Origin: Streptomyces dangxiongensis
Lineage (GTDB): Bacteria; Actinomycetota; Actinomycetes; Streptomycetales; Streptomycetaceae
DNA length: 64,000 bases
Direction: 5' to 3'
Assembly: GCF_003675325.1 (NCBI RefSeq)
Contig: NZ_CP033073.1
Location: forward strand, 310,001-374,000
Numbering within the stretch: the stretch's first letter is position 1; every line of letters begins with the position of its first letter. The notes under the pieces were generated by a model. The model had not been told where the DNA came from and did no database searches. It saw nothing but the letters and a program-made list of their open reading frames with translations. This document shows, piece by piece, positions 19,181 to 26,947 of this stretch. The translations under genes were made by a program, and so were the position numbers.

Positions 19181-19975
19181 CTACCGCCGGCCGACCCGCG
19201 GCAGCTTCCGGACGCCGGGGCCCGTAGGCGCTCCCTCCCGGGCCTCCTCCGCCACCCACCGGTCCGTGGGGTTCTCCGAGGAGCGGGGAGCGTGGGTGTG
19301 GGCCCCGCCCACCTCGTCCGGCGTCGGGGTGTCCAGGCCGTACAGGGTCCGCAGCAGGACGTGGGGTACGGCCATGTCGAGCAGTGTCGCCCCGGCCGGG
19401 CCGGCCGGCTCCGCGTCCGAGGGCAGCAGGAGTCGGCGGGCGCTCAGGTGGGTCGCGAGCAGGCGGGCCGCCGTCACCACGTCGGCGGGGTGGGGTCCGT
19501 GCTCACCGTGTGCGACGGCGGCGACCACGGGGACGCGCCCGTCGTCGAGCAGCGTGCGCAGGACGCCGGGGTCGGCCACGAGGTCGCCCGAGGCCGTGCG
19601 GGTGAGCGTGTGGCCGTCCTCGCCCGTGATGCCGACGGCCAGCGGGCCGTGGGCGTTGACGAGGCCGACGAGGCGACGCTGCACCAGGCCCGCGGCCACC
19701 GTGCGCAGGGCGGTGCCCTCGTCCTCGCCGGGGGCCCGCCGGACCGGCTCGGCGCCGGCGTCGTGGACGACGACCGGCCGGGCGCCGCTGTACCGAAGGA
19801 ACGCGAGGTCCTGGGCGAACGCCTCGCCGAGCGCGCCGGGGGTGAGCACGGCGCGCCCGGCGACGACGACCACGGCACCGCCGTACAGGGAGCTGATCCC
19901 CGGCAGGACGCCGACGAGGGCCCCCACGGTGCGCAGCGCCTCGCGTTCCGCACCCCCGGCCGCCGTGCCGGCCAC
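19181..19975 (-). CDS. Degenerate acetylglutamate kinase (ArgB)-like protein
   Basis: About 264 residues from the GTG at 19975; the start is uncertain because no ribosome binding site is obvious. The middle aligns well with N-acetylglutamate kinase: FAQDLAFLRYSGARPVVVH, QRRLVGLVNAHGPLAVG and TGEDGHTLT, then RVPVVAAVAHG. Key parts are altered. The nucleotide-phosphate Lys-Gly-Gly segment near the N-terminus reads VVVVAGRAVL, the substrate-loop GGG reads DAG, and the C-terminal ATP-binding third is compressed. It is probably not a normal acetylglutamate kinase. It lies 14 nt after the carbamoyltransferase gene, last in the minus-strand operon. Confidence 0.7.
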   Translation of the reverse strand: MAGTAAGGAEREALRTVGALVGVLPGISSLYGGAVVVVAGRAVLTPGALGEAFAQDLAFLRYSGARPVVVHDAGAEPVRRAPGEDEGTALRTVAAGLVQRRLVGLVNAHGPLAVGITGEDGHTLTRTASGDLVADPGVLRTLLDDGRVPVVAAVAHGEHGPHPADVVTAARLLATHLSARRLLLPSDAEPAGPAGATLLDMAVPHVLLRTLYGLDTPTPDEVGGAHTHAPRSSENPTDRWVAEEAREGAPTGPGVRKLPRVGRR

Positions 19976-19989
19976 GGACGGGTGCCGGA

Positions 19990-21696
19990 TCAGGCGCCCC
20001 TGCGGTGGTGGAGCACCCCGTCGCTCCAGATCCTGTCCACCCTGCCCCAGGCCATGGCGGAGGCGACGTCCGGGAAGAAGCCGTGTCCGTTGAGGTTGGC
20101 GCTGGTGTTGCACAGGACGGGGACGCCGCTGAGCCGGTGGTAGGCGGTCAGCACCTCCGCCAGGAAGGGGTCGTCGTCCCGGGAGACGGTCTGGAGCCGT
20201 GCCGTGCCGTCGAGATGGACGATCGCCGGGACCCGGTCGAGCCATTCGGGACGCACTTCGTGCTCGAACAGCATGTACGGGTCGGGGGTGCCGGGGGCGA
20301 AGACGGCCGGGGCCTCCTCGACGAGGCAGATCGGGGCGACCGGGCGGTAGGGTTCGCGGTCCTTGACCCGGTTCAGTTCGTCCTTCATCTCCGCCCGGGT
20401 GGGCGCGGCCAGGATGCTGCGGCCCCCGAGGGCCCGTGGTCCCAGCTCGGCGCGCCCCTGGAGGACGACCACGGGCCGGCCCGACTCGTGGATCTCCCGT
20501 GCGAGTTCGGCGGGGGTGCACGGCGTCGCGGTCCAGCCGTCGGGTGCCTGCGGGCTGGGCTGGAGGGCCGGGCCCAGCCGTACGTGCCAGTCGACGTGGC
20601 GCAGGCCCTCGTGCCGGGCCCGGCCGAGCACGGCGGCGCCGATCGCCGAGCCGGAGTCGTTGGGGAACGGCGGTACCCAGACGTCGGCGAACTCCGGGAG
20701 GGCGCGCAGCGCGTTGTTCCACTTGATGTTCAGGGCGCAGCCGCCGGCGAAGCACAGGTTCCACGGCCCGGTGCCGCGCGCCGCGCGGACCTTCTGGGCG
20801 ATGCGTTCCAGGAGGAGTTCCTGGAAGAAGGTGTGGACGCTGGCGAGGACGTCCTCGTCGGCGATGCCCTGGGGCTCCACCCGGTCGCGTACGGCCTGGA
20901 AGAACGTGTGGACGGGAGGCACCGACGGTTCGAAGAGGCTGCCGTAGCCGCCGACCGCCCGGCGGTACTCCACGGACTCCGGCAGGTCGCTCTCGAAGAC
21001 CCGGTGGAACTCCTCGCGCAGCGCGGTCAGTACGTCCTCGTGCGACTGTCCGAGCGCGATGTACGCCATCAGTTTGCCGGCCACCGAGAGGTCGTCCACC
21101 GTCGGTGACTGGACCTCGCGGCGGAACGGGCCGAAGTGGTGGCCGGCGATGGCGTAGGCGTGGCCGAGCAGCGGGAAGAGTTCGCCGAGGTTCTCCACGC
21201 CGGTGTCGGGGTCGACCCAGTACAGGCGCGGGAAGAGTCCGCCGTCCCAGACGAGCACGAACGACGGCTCGCCCCGCCGGGCGAAGGGGCTGGAGCAGTA
21301 GGCGCTCGCCAGGTGACCGGCGGCGTGCGCGTAGCTCGTGTACGGGTAGGAGCGGCCGTCCATCGGGAACTCACCGGATGCCCCCGGCGCGGCCAGGTCG
21401 GGGCAGGCCGCCGATTCCCGGTAGGGTCCGACGGCCAGTTCCACCGGGACGGAGGAACTCAGCAGGGAGACCACGCCCGAGACGTCGCCGTCCCAGCCGT
21501 CGACGACCCATTCATCGACGTCCCGTGGCTTGTAGCCGAAATCGGCGAGAATTCCGGGGATCTGACTGAGGTCGGAGACGGTGCTGTAGCGCAGACCGTT
21601 TCCTATCTTTTCCATCTCGACGCTGAAAACGAGGCGATCGTCGTCGATCAGGGCCACCGCTCCGTCGTGCGTGAGCTTGAGTCCGCAGATAATCAA
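19990..21696 (-). CDS. NodU/CmcH-family carbamoyltransferase
   Basis: 568 residues, TTG start with GGGAGTGGA upstream. The N-terminal Kae1-like half starts MIICGLKLTHDGAVALI and contains the metal-binding His pair region (SYAHAAGHLASAYCSSPF). The C-terminal YrdC-like half holds GRAELGPRALGGRSIL and VKDREPYRPVAPI. Relatives use carbamoyl phosphate and ATP to make carbamoyl-AMP and transfer the carbamoyl group to a hydroxyl of an antibiotic. Here the likely target is the hydroxylated C5 amino acid or its peptide. Third gene of the SDR-GNAT-carbamoyltransferase-kinase-like operon, 40 nt after the GNAT gene. Confidence 0.88.
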   Translation of the reverse strand: MIICGLKLTHDGAVALIDDDRLVFSVEMEKIGNGLRYSTVSDLSQIPGILADFGYKPRDVDEWVVDGWDGDVSGVVSLLSSSVPVELAVGPYRESAACPDLAAPGASGEFPMDGRSYPYTSYAHAAGHLASAYCSSPFARRGEPSFVLVWDGGLFPRLYWVDPDTGVENLGELFPLLGHAYAIAGHHFGPFRREVQSPTVDDLSVAGKLMAYIALGQSHEDVLTALREEFHRVFESDLPESVEYRRAVGGYGSLFEPSVPPVHTFFQAVRDRVEPQGIADEDVLASVHTFFQELLLERIAQKVRAARGTGPWNLCFAGGCALNIKWNNALRALPEFADVWVPPFPNDSGSAIGAAVLGRARHEGLRHVDWHVRLGPALQPSPQAPDGWTATPCTPAELAREIHESGRPVVVLQGRAELGPRALGGRSILAAPTRAEMKDELNRVKDREPYRPVAPICLVEEAPAVFAPGTPDPYMLFEHEVRPEWLDRVPAIVHLDGTARLQTVSRDDDPFLAEVLTAYHRLSGVPVLCNTSANLNGHGFFPDVASAMAWGRVDRIWSDGVLHHRRGA

Positions 21697-21736
21697 TTTT
21701 CCACTCCCTGATCATCCTGAAGCAATGGCCCCAGTG

Positions 21737-22327
21737 TTACCGGTCATCGAGTCGCAGACAATAGAGAGACGACTTGCGGCCGGAGGGGGACAGGCGCCGC
21801 CATTCTTCTGGGGCGGAGTCCGGGTCGATCTCCTGAAAGCCATGCCGCGTGAACCAGGCGCCCCCGTGTTTCGAGGCCGCGAGAATGCGGGCACGTCCGC
21901 TGTCGGCCGCCCGCCGGGCGGCGTGACGCAGCAGGGCCCGGCCGATTCCTCTGCCCTGGAACTCCGGCGAGACGCAGAGGTTGTATATGACCAGGCAGTG
22001 CGGCACCGGAAGCAGTCCCATGCAGCCTGCGAGGGTGGTCCTGTGCGCCACCGTTTCATGGGCCGCCGTTTCGCGGAGCGCCTTTTCGTGATCCGTCTTT
22101 TCGTGGACCGCCACAAGGAATTCGTCGATGTGCCGCGCGAAGGTGTCCGGCGAGCGTCTGAGCAGCCGGTCCGCGGCCGCGAAAGGCGCGGAGATCCGGG
22201 CCAGCTCCACGGCGTCCCCGGGATGCGCCCGCCGTACCGAGACCTCCTGGCCGGCCGGCCGGGGCCGGGCGTCGACCCCGGTTCCGCCGGGGCCGGGCCG
22301 GTCACCGGCCTGCGGATCACGAAGCAT
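21737..22327 (-). CDS. GNAT N-acetyltransferase, similar to short ArgA-type enzymes
   Basis: 196 residues. The GNAT core runs from about residue 30, with the acetyl-CoA motif A as CVSPEFQGRGIGRALLRHA near residue 118 (Q/R-x-x-G-x-G intact) and motif B ARILAASKHGGAWFTRHGF. The HGGAWFTRHGF pattern is like N-acetylglutamate synthase-type GNATs. The ATG at 22327 overlaps the SDR stop by 11 nt. Possible roles are N-acetyl protection of an arginine-pathway-like intermediate or self-resistance by acetylation of the peptide. Both are inference. Confidence 0.75.
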   Translation of the reverse strand: MLRDPQAGDRPGPGGTGVDARPRPAGQEVSVRRAHPGDAVELARISAPFAAADRLLRRSPDTFARHIDEFLVAVHEKTDHEKALRETAAHETVAHRTTLAGCMGLLPVPHCLVIYNLCVSPEFQGRGIGRALLRHAARRAADSGRARILAASKHGGAWFTRHGFQEIDPDSAPEEWRRLSPSGRKSSLYCLRLDDR

Positions 22328-23126
22328 CGGGTTCGCCGCAGGCGCCCGGGCCGCCGTTCCGGTTTCCCGCGAAGCCCAGTCCGAAGGGCTGGTCGACGGG
22401 CATCAGCTCGATCATGTTGACGTTGACGTGCGGCGGCCGGTCCAGGCACCAGGCGATGCCCTGGGCCACGTCGTCGGCCGTGAGAGGGGTGACGCCGGCG
22501 TAGAGGGCCGCCGCGCGCGTCTCGTCCCCCTCGTAGCGGACCTGGGCGAACTCCGTCCTCGCCATGCCGGGCGCGACGCAACTGACCCGCACCCCGGTGC
22601 CCTGGAGGTCGACGCGCATGTTGAGGGAGAGCTGGTGGACGAACGCCTTCGTGGCGGCGTAGACGTTGCCGCCCAGGTAGGGGTACTCGGCGGCGATCGA
22701 TCCGACGTTGACCACGTGTCCGTCGCCACGCGCGACGAGCCGGGGCAGCACGATTTCGGTCAGATTCAGCACACCTGTGACGTTTGTGTCGATCATTTCA
22801 CGCCACTCCGGCGAGCCGCCCTCTTGGAGCGGGCCGAAGCCCTTCGACAGGCCCGCGTTGTTCACAAGCACCGAAATGTCGCGGTATTCGACCGGTAGCT
22901 CCGCGAGGGCTCTGGCCAGGGAGTCCGGGTCCCGCACGTCGGCGACCACAGGGAGAATGGCTCGATATGGATCCTCTTCGGCAAGCGTTTTGAGCCGTTC
23001 GGCGCGGCGGGCGAGGGCAATGACTGCGTATCCTCTCGCAGACAACACCTGCGCGATGCGCGCACCGAATCCGGACGAGGCGCCAGAAACCAACGCAGTG
23101 CCACGACGCTCCGTACCGTCCGACAT
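22317..23126 (-). CDS. Short-chain dehydrogenase/reductase (YdfG-like)
   Basis: 269 residues, ATG with GAGAGGG upstream. It is a classical SDR: cofactor motif SGASSGFGARI near residue 15, NNAG near 92, Ser in VVNVGSIAAEYP, and the YAATK catalytic Tyr-Lys near 160. The closest pattern is NADP-dependent 3-hydroxy-acid dehydrogenases acting on hydroxy amino acids (IELMPVDQP near the end). It could oxidise or reduce a hydroxylated amino acid intermediate. First gene of a minus-strand operon, facing away from the CmlA-type gene. Confidence 0.85.
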   Translation of the reverse strand: MSDGTERRGTALVSGASSGFGARIAQVLSARGYAVIALARRAERLKTLAEEDPYRAILPVVADVRDPDSLARALAELPVEYRDISVLVNNAGLSKGFGPLQEGGSPEWREMIDTNVTGVLNLTEIVLPRLVARGDGHVVNVGSIAAEYPYLGGNVYAATKAFVHQLSLNMRVDLQGTGVRVSCVAPGMARTEFAQVRYEGDETRAAALYAGVTPLTADDVAQGIAWCLDRPPHVNVNMIELMPVDQPFGLGFAGNRNGGPGACGEPDAS

Positions 23127-23663
23127 ATCCCTCTCGTTCCCCCTGCAACAGGTCGCAGAGTTTCACGTAGGCCTGCACCCCGTGTCAAGGTGCACTTCAT
23201 GACCGGTCATGCAGCGGGTTCCCCGCGCGCCGGCCTCAAGAAGAGGATTTCGGGTCACGCGCTCTCCAGGAAAGGAAGTAGTGAAGAGAGCTTCACCGCA
23301 TGACCACCCGTAACTTCTTGCCAGTCAATCACGCACACACACGACGTCGCCATGTGACGCACGTCACATGAGCAATCGGTGGCAGGCCCTTGAGGATCAT
23401 GACTACAGTCGAAAGCTAAGCCTCAGCACTACAGCACGAAATCCTGCGGCGATAAAGGGCGGAAATCCAGCCTCGAACGCCCGGATCGAGAGCCTCGCGG
23501 GGGAACGGGGGAGTATGCCGGCCCATTTGTTCGGTGGCGCGGTACGAATCTCTCGTCCCAGGCCTGTGCCGCCCATTCACCACGGGGCCGGATCCGGATT
23601 TCGAAGACACCACAAGAGCCGACCCCCGTTGACCACCGGCCTCGACTCGCAAGGGAACGCAGC
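23127..23663. promoter_or_regulatory. Divergent promoter region with three inverted repeats
   Basis: 537 nt of lower GC between the SDR operon (minus) and the CmlA-type operon (plus). It contains the perfect palindrome CATGACCGGTCATG (23198-23211), GTGAAG-N4-CTTCAC (23281-23296) and the CRP-like site at 23351-23370. This density of dyads suggests the main control point for both operons. Confidence 0.55.
23351..23370. promoter_or_regulatory. CRP-like palindrome
   Basis: CATGTGACGCACGTCACATG: 9-bp arms, 2-nt centre, with a perfect TGTGA-N6-TCACA core. A near copy lies at 46162-46177 upstream of the largest NRPS gene. Binding by a Crp/Fnr-family protein is inference. Confidence 0.55.
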
Positions 23664-25277
23664 GTGCCCGTCATCCAGAAACGCCATCTTCGTGCCTCCG
23701 TCGTCGCGCAGCCGTTGCTGCACCGCTGGTACGCCTGGCCCTACCTCCTGGCACCGCACACCGGAGCACTGAACCTGCGCGAGAGGCTGCTTCCCATCCT
23801 CCGCAACTACGTCATGTCCCCGGCGCTGCACCGCAACGCCCTGGCGGACCCGGCCCGTTACGGCGGACCGTTCCTCAACCCGGGCAGCGCGGGCACCGCC
23901 GACGTGCAGGCACTGCTCGACGCCACCCTGCGGGACGCGCAGGCGCGACTCACCCTCGCGGACGACATCGACCGCCTGCGGGCCCTGCTGGCCGAACGGG
24001 CCACCGGCGGCCCCCTGGAGTCCCTGTACCCCGAGGTCCCCGAATCGCTGCGCGGCTGCGTGGAGTTGGTGTACGACACGGCCAACCACCCCTCCTTCCG
24101 CTTCTTCGAGTCGCTGCTGTACCGCTCCCCCGCGTTCGAGGAGCACGGCCAGACCCTGTCGCTGACCGCTGCCCCGCCGCGCGACCAGCCCTTCGTGTAC
24201 GGCAGCCCCGTGCTGCCCTCGCCCGAGCGCCTCGACATCGGCGTACCGTTCTCCGCCGCCGTGTGGGACGACGTGTTCGCCGCCCGTCTCCAGCCCGTGG
24301 ACACCCGGGAACTGGCCGAGCGGCTGGGCCTGGACGCCGCCGCGACGGCCGGCTTCGACGCGCTCTTCCACGACGAGACCCCCCGCACCCCGGACCCGGT
24401 CCCCGACGGCCAGGTCCGCATGCGCTACTTCGGGCACGCGACGGTCCTGGTGGAGACCTCGGCGGGCTGCGTCCTGCTCGACCCGCTGGTCGGCTACTCC
24501 GACGACGGGCACGAGCACTTCGCCCTCGCGGACCTGCCCCACCACATCGACGCCGTGGTGATCAGCCACTTCCACTCGGACCACTTCTCGCTGGAGACGC
24601 TCCTCCAACTGCGCACCCGCATCGGCACGATCGTGGTCCCGCGCGCCTCCGGCGGCACGCTCCAGGACCCCAGCCTGAAGGTGATGCTGGAGGCCCTGGG
24701 CTTCCGCCGGGTGGTGGAGCTGGGCGAGCTGGACATCCACCGGGCCGCCGAGGGACTGGACGTCATGGGCCTGCCCTTCATCGGGGAGCACGCCGACCTC
24801 GACATCCGCACCAAGATGGTGCCGCTGGTCCGCGCGCTCGGCCGTTCCTTCATGTTCGCCACCGACATCACGCCGATCGAGCCCGCCCTCTACGACCGGG
24901 TGCGCGACATCGTCGGCGAGGTCGACGCGCTGTTCGTCGGGCTCGAGTGCGTCGGCGCCTCCCTGAGCTGGCTCTACGGCCCGCTGATGGAGGCCAAGCT
25001 GACGCGCGAACAGAACCAGTCGCGGCGGCTGAAGGGCTCGGACGCCGCCATGGCGGACCGGCTGGCCCAGCAGGTGGGCGCCCGGCACGTGTACGCGTAC
25101 GCCATGGGCCTCGAACCCTGGCTGAAGCACCTCACCGGCTCCGAGTTCGACGCCGACTCCGAACCGGTGCGCCAGAGCGGCCTGCTGGAGGAACTGTGCC
25201 GACGGCGCTCGGTCGGCTCGGAGCTGCTGTACCGGCAGGCCGAACGCATGTGGCCGGCCGCTGAGCCGCGCTCCTGA
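23664..25277 (+). CDS. CmlA-type diiron beta-hydroxylase (metallo-beta-lactamase fold)
   Basis: 537 residues, GTG with AAGGGAA upstream. It has a ~230-residue N-terminal dimerisation-type region followed by a metallo-beta-lactamase fold. Candidate iron ligands are H302, H304, D306 and H307 (HFHSDH), E375 in GEHADL and D401 in FATDIT. They fall almost at the CmlA numbering known for chloramphenicol biosynthesis (H305, H307, D309, H310, E377, D403). The segments ECVGASLSWLYGPLMEAKL and QSRRLKGSDA also match that family. Such enzymes beta-hydroxylate amino acids bound to a carrier domain, so histidine on one of the A-T proteins is the likely substrate. First gene of a plus-strand operon reaching 33210. 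Confidence 0.85.
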   Translation: MPVIQKRHLRASVVAQPLLHRWYAWPYLLAPHTGALNLRERLLPILRNYVMSPALHRNALADPARYGGPFLNPGSAGTADVQALLDATLRDAQARLTLADDIDRLRALLAERATGGPLESLYPEVPESLRGCVELVYDTANHPSFRFFESLLYRSPAFEEHGQTLSLTAAPPRDQPFVYGSPVLPSPERLDIGVPFSAAVWDDVFAARLQPVDTRELAERLGLDAAATAGFDALFHDETPRTPDPVPDGQVRMRYFGHATVLVETSAGCVLLDPLVGYSDDGHEHFALADLPHHIDAVVISHFHSDHFSLETLLQLRTRIGTIVVPRASGGTLQDPSLKVMLEALGFRRVVELGELDIHRAAEGLDVMGLPFIGEHADLDIRTKMVPLVRALGRSFMFATDITPIEPALYDRVRDIVGEVDALFVGLECVGASLSWLYGPLMEAKLTREQNQSRRLKGSDAAMADRLAQQVGARHVYAYAMGLEPWLKHLTGSEFDADSEPVRQSGLLEELCRRRSVGSELLYRQAERMWPAAEPRS

Positions 25278-25298
25278 GCCCGCCGGGAACGCGCCGCG

Positions 25299-26096
25299 AT
25301 GATGCCCTCTCCCCCCACCGCACGCCCGCTGCCCGCGCGGGAACTGGTGCGCCCCCGGCCACGGCCCGAGGCACCCGCCGTCCTGTACTGCTTCCCGCAC
25401 GCCGGCGGCGCGGCCTCGGCCTACCGGCCCTGGCCCGCGGCCCTGCCGGACGGGATCGAGGTGGTGGCCGTCCAGCTCCCGGGGCGCGAGCACCGCATCA
25501 CCGAACCGCCGTGCGTGGACCCCGCCCTGATCGCCGACGCCATCGGCGCCGATGTCGCGGCGCACGGCTCGCGGCCCTACGCCCTGTTCGGGCACAGCAT
25601 GGGCGCCCTCCTCGCCTTCGAGGTGGCACGCACGCTGTCCGCCGGTGACCGGCTGCCGGGCCCCGCGCTGCTGGCCGTGTCGGGGATGGAGCACCCCGCC
25701 TCCGGGCGGCCCCGGCCCGCGCTGTCCGGGCTGCCCGAGGCGGAGCTGCTCGCCTGGGTGTCGGGCCTGGGCGGATCACCGGCCCAGGCGCTCGCCGACC
25801 CGCAGCTCCTGGAGATCCTGCTCCCCGTACTGCGGGCCGACCTCGCCTGGCTGGAGGGATACGTCCCGCGGCCTGCGCCCCGGCTGGCGTGTCCCCTCTC
25901 CGTCTTCGCGGGTGAGCGGGACGACCGGGTCGCGCTGGCGGGGCTCAGGGCCTGGGCCGGCGAGACGCGGGAGACCGCCACCGTACGCCGCTACCCCAGC
26001 GGCCACTTCTACGCGGCGGAACAACTGCGGCTGGTCTGCCGGGACCTGGCGGACGACCTCACCGACGCCCTGGACGGGCGCGGGGCGGTCCGGTGA
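25299..26096 (+). CDS. Type II thioesterase (RifR/GrsT-like)
   Basis: 265 residues, alpha/beta hydrolase. FPHAGGAASAY near residue 32, nucleophile Ser100 in FGHSMGALLAFE, Asp near 207 (AGERDDRV) and His in PSGHFY near 235 complete the triad. It would clear misprimed carrier domains or release a product in trans, since no NRPS here has a cis thioesterase. The stop overlaps the next thioesterase GTG (GTGA). Confidence 0.88.
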   Translation: MMPSPPTARPLPARELVRPRPRPEAPAVLYCFPHAGGAASAYRPWPAALPDGIEVVAVQLPGREHRITEPPCVDPALIADAIGADVAAHGSRPYALFGHSMGALLAFEVARTLSAGDRLPGPALLAVSGMEHPASGRPRPALSGLPEAELLAWVSGLGGSPAQALADPQLLEILLPVLRADLAWLEGYVPRPAPRLACPLSVFAGERDDRVALAGLRAWAGETRETATVRRYPSGHFYAAEQLRLVCRDLADDLTDALDGRGAVR

Positions 26097-26863
26097 GCGC
26101 GGGCGACCGGCGCGGGCTCGTCGAGTGGCAGCCGCCGGCCACGGCCCGGCTGCTCCTGGTGTGCCTGCCGCACGCGGGTTCTGGGGCCTTCCAGTTCCGT
26201 CAGTGGCAGGAGCTGGCCGGCCCCGGGATCGCCGTGGTCGCCGTACAGCTACCCGGGCGGGAGAACCGGTGGCGCGAGGAGCCGGCGACGCGTACCGAGG
26301 AGGTCGTCCGGGAACTGGTCCCGGTACTGGCCGCCCGGCTCGACCTGCCCTATCTCGTGTTCGGGCACAGCATGGGCGCCCTGCTCGGCTACGAGCTGGC
26401 GCGTGCCCTCGGTACCGGGTACGGGTCGTGGCCCGTCGGGCTCGTGGCCTCCGCCTGCCGTGCGCCGGACGCCCAGGGGGCGCCGACCGGGGCGGCGGCG
26501 ATGAGCGACGGCGAGCTGGTGGCCGAGCTGGCCGAACACGGTGCCGTACCGGACTACGTGGCCGCCAGCGAGAAGCTGGTCCCCATCGTCGCCCGCCCCC
26601 TGCGCGCCGACCTCACCCTGTGCGACCACTACCGCCCGCCGGCCGCGGACGCCGTGCTGCCCTGCCCGGTCCACGCCTGGCGGGGCAGGGACGACCTCGG
26701 CGTCACGGACGAGCACGCCGGGCAGTGGCGCGCCTGGTCGGCCGCGCCGGCCGGCGTGCGCCGCTTCGACGGCGGGCACCTCTACCACCTCGACCGTCCC
26801 GACGAGGTCGTGGACGCGCTCCGCCGCCTCGGTGAGAGGGCCCTCGCGGGCGTGAGCGAGTAG
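26093..26863 (+). CDS. Second type II thioesterase
   Basis: 256 residues, GTG overlapping the previous stop. It has LPHAGSGAFQF near residue 25, nucleophile Ser93 in FGHSMGALLGYE, and a late catalytic His in DGGHLYHL. It is close in design to the preceding gene but clearly diverged in sequence, so this is an old paralogue pair and not a recent duplication. One of the two may be dedicated to chain release. Confidence 0.87.
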   Translation: MSAGDRRGLVEWQPPATARLLLVCLPHAGSGAFQFRQWQELAGPGIAVVAVQLPGRENRWREEPATRTEEVVRELVPVLAARLDLPYLVFGHSMGALLGYELARALGTGYGSWPVGLVASACRAPDAQGAPTGAAAMSDGELVAELAEHGAVPDYVAASEKLVPIVARPLRADLTLCDHYRPPAADAVLPCPVHAWRGRDDLGVTDEHAGQWRAWSAAPAGVRRFDGGHLYHLDRPDEVVDALRRLGERALAGVSE

Positions 26864-26947
26864 CCCCGCGGCCCGTCTCCCGCCGGCCACCCGGCCGGCT
26901 CGCGCCCTGGTCCCCGAATCCACCGAGACACGTCAGAAGGAAGTGCG

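Noticed and set aside
23664..25277. Beta-lactamase or generic metallo-hydrolase
   Set aside because: The N-terminal region, the GEHADL and FATDIT ligand segments and the overall length match CmlA-type diiron hydroxylases.
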